Shown: positions 1 to 4,314 of the stretch, piece by piece
How positions within the stretch are numbered: position 1 is the stretch's first letter
How the letters are laid out: each line of letters opens with the position of its first letter
Assembly (NCBI GenBank): GCA_947631305.1
Contig: CANRKV010000092.1
Coordinates: 1 to 6,260 of the forward strand
Length of the DNA stretch: 6,260 nucleotides
DNA from: an uncultured Jeotgalicoccus sp.
Lineage (GTDB): Bacteria; Bacillota; Bacilli; Staphylococcales; Salinicoccaceae
Direction: 5' to 3'
The notes under the pieces: generated by a model
What the model was told of the DNA's origin: nothing
Database searches by the model: none
Seen by the model: only the letters and a program-made list of their open reading frames with translations
Translations under genes and position numbers: made by a program

Positions 1-368
1 AGCGTACGGATACGCTCGTCGTAACCTTCGTAATGACCGTTAATGAAGACAATATTGTCTTCTTCAGCCAGTTCCTCAGCCATTTTCTGATCAAAAGGCC
101 GGCCCTGCGGACACATTAAAATAACGCGCTTGCTGCCTTCGATATCAAGACTTTCCATTGCGTTGAAGACGGGTTCCGGTTTTAAGACCATGCCTGCTCC
201 GCCGCCGTATGGATAGTCGTCGACCTTGTTATGTTTATCGTTTGAAAAATCACGGAAATTGACCATGTGATAATCAACGATGCCCTTGTCTTTAGCGCGT
301 TTTAAAATAGATGCACCGAGGATGCCTTCATACATGTCCGGGAACAGTGTTAAATAATATATATTCAT
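1..368 (-). CDS. trmD: tRNA (guanine-N1-)-methyltransferase TrmD, 5' part only
   Basis: TrmD is a SPOUT-class, AdoMet-dependent enzyme that makes m1G at position 37, next to the anticodon of tRNAs reading CCN and CUN/CGG-type codons, and so prevents +1 frameshifting. I translated the minus strand from the ATG at 368: 122 complete codons are visible, beginning MNIYYLTLFPDMYEGILG. The left edge cuts the gene at about half the family length of roughly 245 residues. Visible family landmarks are DDYPYGGGAGMVLKPEP (about 50-66), the knot-loop segment CPQGRPFDQ (86-94) and GHYEGYDERI (111-120), which belongs to the AdoMet-binding trefoil knot and active site. Residue 110 is Asn where most relatives have Cys. 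The start overlaps the rimM stop as TAATG (370-366), and an AAGGA-like ribosome site lies upstream within rimM, so translation is probably coupled to rimM. The C-terminal tRNA-binding domain lies outside the window. Confidence 0.97.
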   Translation of the reverse strand, partial: MNIYYLTLFPDMYEGILGASILKRAKDKGIVDYHMVNFRDFSNDKHNKVDDYPYGGGAGMVLKPEPVFNAMESLDIEGSKRVILMCPQGRPFDQKMAEELAEEDNIVFINGHYEGYDERIRT

Positions 369-862
369 TAATCCAACAATCCTTCGAGTGGTGTAATTTC
401 AACTGTGCCGCGTTCAAAATCGACAGTTTTAACGACCTGTTCGATATAGGGAATTAAATATTCGCGCTCGCCGTCGATCACCCAGACGTCATTGGCGCCG
501 GTGAATATGACATCTGAAATTTTACCAAGTTCTGTATTATCGTCCAGATTAATGACGGTCAAACCGACAATATCACGGACGTGGTATTCATTGTCATCGA
601 GTGCCAATTCTTCGGTATTTTCTTCGATAAAAACATCCTTGCCTTTTAAGTGGATAATGTCATTCATGTTCGACACCCCTTCAAACTTCAGCATATGAAA
701 GTTTTTATGCGTGCGGTAAGATTCAATCGTCAGTTCTTCGCTGCCGATTTCAACCGTTTTACCCGCTTTAAAGCGTTCTTCCAAAAAATCCGAGTCGCTT
801 AAAAGTTTAACTTCGCCGCGCACACCGTGGAAATTTACCAGTTTACCAATTTTAATTCGCAA
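368..862 (-). CDS. rimM: 16S rRNA processing / 30S maturation protein RimM
   Basis: RimM is a cytoplasmic assembly factor that binds ribosomal protein S19 and helps mature the head of the 30S subunit. The N-terminal RimM domain shows HGVRGEVK (12-19) and THKNFHMLKFEG (51-62). The C-terminal PRC-barrel shows GANDVWVI (122-129) and YLIPYI (135-140), and the protein ends ITPLEGLLD. I place the start at TTG 862, giving 164 residues that begin MRIKIGKLVNFHG. An AGAGGTG Shine-Dalgarno (875-869) lies 6 nt upstream, and relatives begin in the same way (for example MRVEVGQIVNTHG). A GTG at 871 would add three residues, but it is itself part of that Shine-Dalgarno. The gene follows a hairpin terminator at 883-913 and overlaps trmD by one base. 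No convincing promoter of its own is visible, so expression probably depends on read-through from rpsP. Confidence 0.95.
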   Translation of the reverse strand: MRIKIGKLVNFHGVRGEVKLLSDSDFLEERFKAGKTVEIGSEELTIESYRTHKNFHMLKFEGVSNMNDIIHLKGKDVFIEENTEELALDDNEYHVRDIVGLTVINLDDNTELGKISDVIFTGANDVWVIDGEREYLIPYIEQVVKTVDFERGTVEITPLEGLLD

Positions 863-868
863 GATGAA

Positions 869-875
869 CACCTCT
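869..875 (-). promoter_or_regulatory. ribosome binding site that fixes the rimM start
   Basis: On the minus strand AGAGGTG is followed by a 6-nt spacer (TTCATC) and then TTG at 862. The upstream in-frame GTG at 871 is the end of this Shine-Dalgarno and has no good ribosome site of its own at normal spacing. This supports TTG 862 as the real start. Confidence 0.8.
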
Positions 876-882
876 TATAAAG

Positions 883-913
883 AATAAAAAGACACACTGT
901 TAAAGTGTGTCTT
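883..913 (-). terminator. intrinsic terminator / attenuator between khpA and rimM
   Basis: A perfect 10-bp inverted repeat (889-898 with 904-913, arms AAGACACACT and AGTGTGTCTT on the plus strand) encloses a 5-nt loop at 899-903. Read on the minus strand, the stem runs directly into TTTTTATT, the usual form of a Rho-independent terminator. The stem is AT-moderate rather than GC-rich. It begins within the khpA stop codon (914-912), so a ribosome terminating on khpA would cover its 5' arm. It lies inside a run of co-directional genes, so partial termination (lower rimM-trmD expression) or 3'-end protection is more likely than a full stop. Confidence 0.75.
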
Positions 914-1139
914 AATGCAAATCAACAAACACTTTCTTTGACGCGTCTCTGTCAGCGTTTGAAACTACAATGCGGAGCGCTTTAATAAAACGGCCGCCGC
1001 GGCCGATTATTCGTCCGACATCGGATTCATGCACGCTTATTTTATACGAAACTTTATGCGGCGTCTCATCACGGTTAATGACGAGTTCTTCCGGATAATC
1101 CAGCATCGGTTCAAGAATTGTTTGAAGTAATTTGTCCAT
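912..1139 (-). CDS. khpA: KH-domain RNA-binding protein KhpA (YlqC family)
   Basis: This is a small cytoplasmic RNA-binding protein of 75 residues, close to the family's usual 75-81. It is almost entirely one KH domain: the core VGRIIGRGGRFIKALRIVV (41-59) carries the GxxG nucleic-acid-binding loop as GRGG (46-49). In other Firmicutes (Streptococcus, Lactobacillus) KhpA pairs with KhpB/Jag and affects cell elongation, division and sRNA/mRNA binding. That role is transferred from relatives and is not shown here. The start ATG lies 5 nt after the rpsP stop. No AGGAGG-like site stands at good spacing (only GGGA some 13 nt upstream), which suggests translation coupled to rpsP. In Bacillus subtilis ylqD follows ylqC; here khpA is followed directly by a hairpin and rimM. 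Confidence 0.93.
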   Translation of the reverse strand: MDKLLQTILEPMLDYPEELVINRDETPHKVSYKISVHESDVGRIIGRGGRFIKALRIVVSNADRDASKKVFVDLH

Positions 1140-1144
1140 CGGAA

Positions 1145-1420
1145 TTATTTCCCGAATTTAGCATTGTGGAACTGTTCCATGATGCCTTTATCACTGAAAA
1201 TGTTACGTACAGTGTCGCTTGGTTTAGCACCTTGCTGTAACCACTCTAACGCTTTTTCGTTGTCTAATACAACGTTATCTTCAGATTTTGAAACCGGGTT
1301 ATATGAACCGATTTGTTCGATGATTCTACCATCTCTCGGGCTGCGTGCATCTGCAACTACGATACGGTAGAAAGGATTTCTTTTAGAACCCATACGAGTT
1401 AATCTAATTTTTACTGCCAT
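1145..1420 (-). CDS. rpsP: 30S ribosomal protein S16
   Basis: S16 is a primary 16S rRNA-binding protein that stabilises the body of the 30S subunit. The product has 91 residues, the usual length in Staphylococcaceae. It starts MAVKIRLTRMGSKRNPFYR and contains the family signature YRIVVADARSPRDGR (18-32), then IEQIGSYNP (34-42) and GAKPSDTVRNIFS (64-76). The ATG at 1420 is preceded by a strong ribosome site, GAGAGGAG, about 9 nt upstream. It is the first gene of the second transcription block, read from the promoter at 1460-1488, with khpA 5 nt downstream. The likely leader is about 33 nt long and shows no room for a structured ribosomal-protein autoregulatory element. Confidence 0.98.
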   Translation of the reverse strand: MAVKIRLTRMGSKRNPFYRIVVADARSPRDGRIIEQIGSYNPVSKSEDNVVLDNEKALEWLQQGAKPSDTVRNIFSDKGIMEQFHNAKFGK

Positions 1421-1459
1421 GTGTGAAAACTCCTCTCTATACTTCTTTTCGACTTATTT

Positions 1460-1488
1460 ATCATACCAAACGAAAACACACATGTAAA
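1460..1488 (-). promoter_or_regulatory. sigma-A type promoter for rpsP-khpA-rimM-trmD
   Basis: On the minus strand a -35 TTTACA (1488-1483) and a -10 TATGAT (1465-1460) are separated by exactly 17 nt. Each has one mismatch to TTGACA/TATAAT, and the -10 is extended by TG one base upstream (TGGTATGAT). The expected transcription start is near 1452-1454, giving a leader of about 33 nt before the rpsP ATG. The -35 box lies within the 3' arm (as read on the minus strand) of the hairpin at 1473-1514. Confidence 0.78.
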
Positions 1489-1514
1489 GAGTTTATTCTT
1501 TACATGTGTGTTTT
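1473..1514 (-). terminator. 18-bp hairpin terminator after ffh, probably bidirectional
   Basis: The arms 1473-1490 and 1497-1514 are perfectly complementary over 18 bp around a 6-nt loop (1491-1496). The hairpin starts 5 nt after the ffh stop codon. On the minus strand it ends in TTTT, then CG and TTT, a modest U-tract. On the plus strand it is followed by six Ts, A, then four Ts, a stronger one. It is best read as the end of the smc-ftsY-ylxM-ffh transcript that could also stop antisense transcripts before they enter ffh. It physically overlaps the -35 box of the rpsP promoter. Confidence 0.8.
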
Positions 1515-1519
1515 TTATT

Positions 1520-2866
1520 TTAAAATGGAAGACCCATGCCGCCAAACGGATTTTTGCCTTTCTTTTTACCGCTTGTCATCTGTTTCATCATTTTCTTCAT
1601 ATCGTTAAATTGCTTCAGCAGGCGGTTAATTTCCTGCAGTGAACGGCCGGAACCTTTTGCAATACGCTTTTTACGGCTGGCGTTCAGCTTTTCCGGATGC
1701 TCGCGCTCATCAAGAGTCATCGAACGGATAATCGCCTGGACGTGGTCGATTTCCTTGCCTGAGAACTGCATTTTATCGAGTCCTTTAATTTTGTTCGCAC
1801 CCGGCATCATTTTTAAGAGATCGTCAAGCGGTCCCATTGTTTTCACCTGGTCCATCTGGCTTAGGAAATCATCCAGCGTAAAGCTTGAATCCTTAAGTTT
1901 TTTCTCGAGCGCTTTCTGCTCGTCTTCGTTCACATTGTCCTGTGCTTTTTCAATAATAGAAAGCACGTCACCCATACCGAGTATGCGTGAAGCCATGCGT
2001 TCCGGATGGAATGCTTCCAGTCCGTCCATCTTCTCTGAAACCCCGATAAATTTAATCGGTTTTTGTGTTACTGAACGGATTGACAGTGCTGCCCCGCCCC
2101 GCGTATCGCCGTCGAGTTTCGTCAGCGTCACGCCCGTAATATTAAGCAGCTCGTTAAAGCTTTCTGCGACGTTAACCGCATCCTGCCCTGTCATCGAGTC
2201 GACAACGAGCATAATTTCATCAGGATCAGCAATGTCTTTGACGTTTTTCAGTTCGTTCATCAGCGCTTCATCGATATGCAGACGGCCTGCCGTATCGATA
2301 ATCACCGTATCGAGGTGTTCTTCTTTTGCATGCTCCAGTGCTTTCGTCGCTATCTCTTCAGGTTTAACCTGATCGCCGAGCGAGAATACCGGAACATCAA
2401 TCTGCTTGCCGACTGTCTCGAGCTGATCGATTGCTGCCGGACGATAAATATCTCCCGCTACCAAGAGCGGACGCTTATTGTGTTTTTTACGCAGGTGCAG
2501 TGCAAGTTTCCCTGCTGTTGTTGTTTTACCTGCACCCTGCAGGCCGACCATCATAATGACTGTCGGCGGTTTCTGAGACAGATTAATCTTCTGATTTTCT
2601 CCGCCCATCAGTGATGTTAACTCTTCCTGAACGATTTTAATGACCTGCTGGCCGGGTGTTAAACTTGTCATTACATCCGAACCGAGTGCACGTTCTTTAA
2701 CGTCGTTGACGAACTGCTTAACAACTTTAAAGTTAACGTCGGCTTCAAGCAGTGCCAGGCGCACTTCGCGCATCATTAATTTAACGTCAGATTCAGTAAC
2801 TTTACCTTTACCTTTAATGCGGTCCATCGTGGACTGCAGTCGTTCTCCAAGACCTTCAAAAGCCAT
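1520..2866 (-). CDS. ffh: signal recognition particle GTPase Ffh (SRP54)
   Basis: Ffh binds the SRP RNA and the signal sequences of nascent membrane and secreted proteins, and docks with FtsY in a GTP-dependent complex. The product is 448 residues, close to the usual 445-455. The N domain (about 1-95) contains LLEADVNFKVV. The G domain carries the P-loop GLQGAGKTTT (108-117), the insertion-box motif DIYRPAAIDQL (139-149), DTAGR (191-195), TKLDG (249-253) and GVSEK (275-279). The methionine-rich M domain (about 300-435) has GPLDDLLKMMPG (345-356) and the SRP-RNA-binding helix-turn-helix segment RIAKGSGRS (401-409). The basic tail ends GKNPFGGMGLPF. The ATG at 2866 has a strong AAGGAGG ribosome site 8 nt upstream that shares bases with the ylxM stop codon. 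All GTPase motifs are intact. No SRP RNA gene is present in this window. Confidence 0.99.
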   Translation of the reverse strand: MAFEGLGERLQSTMDRIKGKGKVTESDVKLMMREVRLALLEADVNFKVVKQFVNDVKERALGSDVMTSLTPGQQVIKIVQEELTSLMGGENQKINLSQKPPTVIMMVGLQGAGKTTTAGKLALHLRKKHNKRPLLVAGDIYRPAAIDQLETVGKQIDVPVFSLGDQVKPEEIATKALEHAKEEHLDTVIIDTAGRLHIDEALMNELKNVKDIADPDEIMLVVDSMTGQDAVNVAESFNELLNITGVTLTKLDGDTRGGAALSIRSVTQKPIKFIGVSEKMDGLEAFHPERMASRILGMGDVLSIIEKAQDNVNEDEQKALEKKLKDSSFTLDDFLSQMDQVKTMGPLDDLLKMMPGANKIKGLDKMQFSGKEIDHVQAIIRSMTLDEREHPEKLNASRKKRIAKGSGRSLQEINRLLKQFNDMKKMMKQMTSGKKKGKNPFGGMGLPF

Positions 2867-2879
2867 AGTGCCGTCCTCC

Positions 2880-3215
2880 TTAATCCAATTTCTCTAACTT
2901 ATCGATTATTTTTTTAACGTCTGCTGTTATATTGCCGCCGAGCTTTTGTTTAAGCTCTGCATATAATTCGAGGCGTTTATTAAAGTTTTTATACATACCG
3001 AGTGTTTCTTCATATTGCTCCAGCATATCTCGCGAGCGTTTAAGATTATCATACACAGCCTGCCGTGTCACGTTCATCTCTTCGGCTATTTCACTGAACT
3101 GAAAGTCTTCCAGATAATACAGTTCAATGTATTTCTGCTGTTTGTCAGTTAACAGGGACTGATAAAAATCATACAGATAATTCACCCGCATCGTGCGTTC
3201 TAAATCATTTGTCAT
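2880..3215 (-). CDS. ylxM: SRP-associated helix-turn-helix protein YlxM (UPF0122)
   Basis: YlxM is a small cytoplasmic protein of 111 residues, the usual length. The N-terminal half (about 9-62) resembles sigma-factor region 4, with a helix-turn-helix at FSEIAEEMNVTRQAVYDNLKRS (40-61). The rest is charged and helical (63-110), with likely coiled-coil character. In streptococci YlxM associates with SRP components and stimulates Ffh/FtsY GTPase activity; whether its helix-turn-helix binds DNA is not established. Its position fits an SRP role: the start overlaps the end of ftsY by 11 nt, and its stop codon TAA is part of the ffh ribosome site. Its own ribosome site AGAGGA lies 8 nt before the ATG at 3215, inside ftsY. 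The three genes are therefore very probably co-translated in step. Confidence 0.95.
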   Translation of the reverse strand: MTNDLERTMRVNYLYDFYQSLLTDKQQKYIELYYLEDFQFSEIAEEMNVTRQAVYDNLKRSRDMLEQYEETLGMYKNFNKRLELYAELKQKLGGNITADVKKIIDKLEKLD

Positions 3216-4314
3216 CTTTATCTTCCTCTAATTTTTCTTCAAGCGTATCGCTCTCCTGAATCATATCAGCAAATAAGCCGTACACATAGTTTTCCGCATC
3301 GAACGGCTGCAGATCATCGAGCTGCTCGCCGAGTCCGACAAACTTAACCGGAATACCAAGTTCATTTTTAATCGCCAGCACAATTCCGCCTTTGGCAGTA
3401 CCATCCAGTTTCGATAAAATAATACCCGAAACATCAGTCACTTCTTTAAATGCTTTCGCCTGGCTGAGCGCGTTCTGTCCTGTCGTTGCATCGAGCACGA
3501 GCAGTACTTCATGCGGTGCTTCCGGTACGACTTTTTGAATTACTTTTTTAATTTTAGACAGTTCATTCATTAAGTTGCCTTTGTTTTGCAGACGTCCTGC
3601 AGTATCACAGAATAGAATATCAGCACCGCGTTTTTTCGCAGCGTTGACCGCGTCGTACATTACTGCCGCCGGGTCAGATCCTTCTGCCTGTTTAATTACA
3701 TCGACGCCGACACGGTCGCCCCATACCTGCAGCTGGTTAATCGCACCGGCACGGAATGTATCTCCCGCAGCGAGCATCACTTTCTTGCCTTCCTGCGTAT
3801 ATTTGTGTGCGAGCTTGCCGATTGATGTCGTTTTACCGACACCGTTAACGCCGACCATTAAAACAACAGTCAGACCGTCTTCATTAATCGTCATCTCATC
3901 TGAAGCATCACCGTTGCGCTCATAGATTTCAACCATTTTTTCAACGATTGTCTCACGCAGTTCAGATGTTTCAGTAATATTTTTAAGCTGTGCTTCTTTA
4001 CGGAGCTCTTCAGTTAATTCCATTACTGTATTAAAACCGACATCGGCTGAAATTAATACTTCTTCTAGCGCTTCAAAGAAATCTTCATCGACAGTACGGT
4101 AGCGGGACATTAAAGCATTGATGTCCTGCTGGAATTTGTCACGGCTCTTTTTAAGGCCCTGTTCAAATTTATAGCTGAGCTGATCCTGTTCCCATTCCTC
4201 GAATTCATCAATCGATATCAGGCCGTCGTCCAATTTATCCGTCTGTGCTTCGAGCGACGCAGGTTTTTCTTCCTGTATTTTCTTTTTACGTTTAAAACGA
4301 TCAAAAATACCCAT
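3205..4314 (-). CDS. ftsY: signal recognition particle receptor FtsY
   Basis: FtsY is the membrane-associated SRP receptor GTPase that accepts Ffh-ribosome complexes and hands them to the translocon. The product has 369 residues, between the short Bacillus form (about 329) and the longer staphylococcal one (about 410). A basic start (MGIFDRFKRKKK) is followed by an acidic linker (15-46), the family's poorly conserved A region. FEQGLKKSRDKF (50-61) matches the amphipathic membrane-targeting helix at the start of the N domain. GTPase motifs are GVNGVGKTTS (155-164), DTFRAGAINQL (185-195), DTAGR (237-241), SKLDG (301-305) and GLGEQ (327-331). DATTGQNAL (275-283) is also typical. The C-terminal tail is highly charged. 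The ATG at 4314 overlaps the smc stop as TAATG, with an AGAGGAAGG ribosome site inside smc. Confidence 0.98.
   Translation of the reverse strand: MGIFDRFKRKKKIQEEKPASLEAQTDKLDDGLISIDEFEEWEQDQLSYKFEQGLKKSRDKFQQDINALMSRYRTVDEDFFEALEEVLISADVGFNTVMELTEELRKEAQLKNITETSELRETIVEKMVEIYERNGDASDEMTINEDGLTVVLMVGVNGVGKTTSIGKLAHKYTQEGKKVMLAAGDTFRAGAINQLQVWGDRVGVDVIKQAEGSDPAAVMYDAVNAAKKRGADILFCDTAGRLQNKGNLMNELSKIKKVIQKVVPEAPHEVLLVLDATTGQNALSQAKAFKEVTDVSGIILSKLDGTAKGGIVLAIKNELGIPVKFVGLGEQLDDLQPFDAENYVYGLFADMIQESDTLEEKLEEDKDDK

Noticed and set aside
874..903. Possible promoter for rimM on the minus strand: TTAACA (903-898), 18-nt spacer, TATAAG (879-874)
   Set aside because: Each box has one mismatch, but transcription would start around 867, after the Shine-Dalgarno (875-869), leaving an essentially leaderless TTG start. 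The boxes sit in the hairpin loop and next to the ribosome site, and the match may be chance in AT-rich sequence.
1421..1452. Structured leader or riboswitch before rpsP
   Set aside because: The predicted leader is only about 33 nt, AG-rich, with no inverted repeat beyond the ribosome site.
1423..1608. 61-residue plus-strand open frame across the ffh-rpsP gap
   Set aside because: It crosses the hairpin and the promoter of the minus-strand genes and runs into ffh antisense. The translated hairpin gives no protein-like features and there is no ribosome site.
1536..2372. 278-residue plus-strand open frame opposite ffh
   Set aside because: It lies wholly antisense to an intact, strongly conserved ffh and encodes a Ser/Phe/Ile-rich product with no recognisable family. 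I saw no ribosome site before it. It is a by-product of ffh codon usage.
3575..3925. 116-residue plus-strand open frame opposite ftsY
   Set aside because: It is antisense to the conserved GTPase core of ftsY, with no ribosome site or recognisable protein features.
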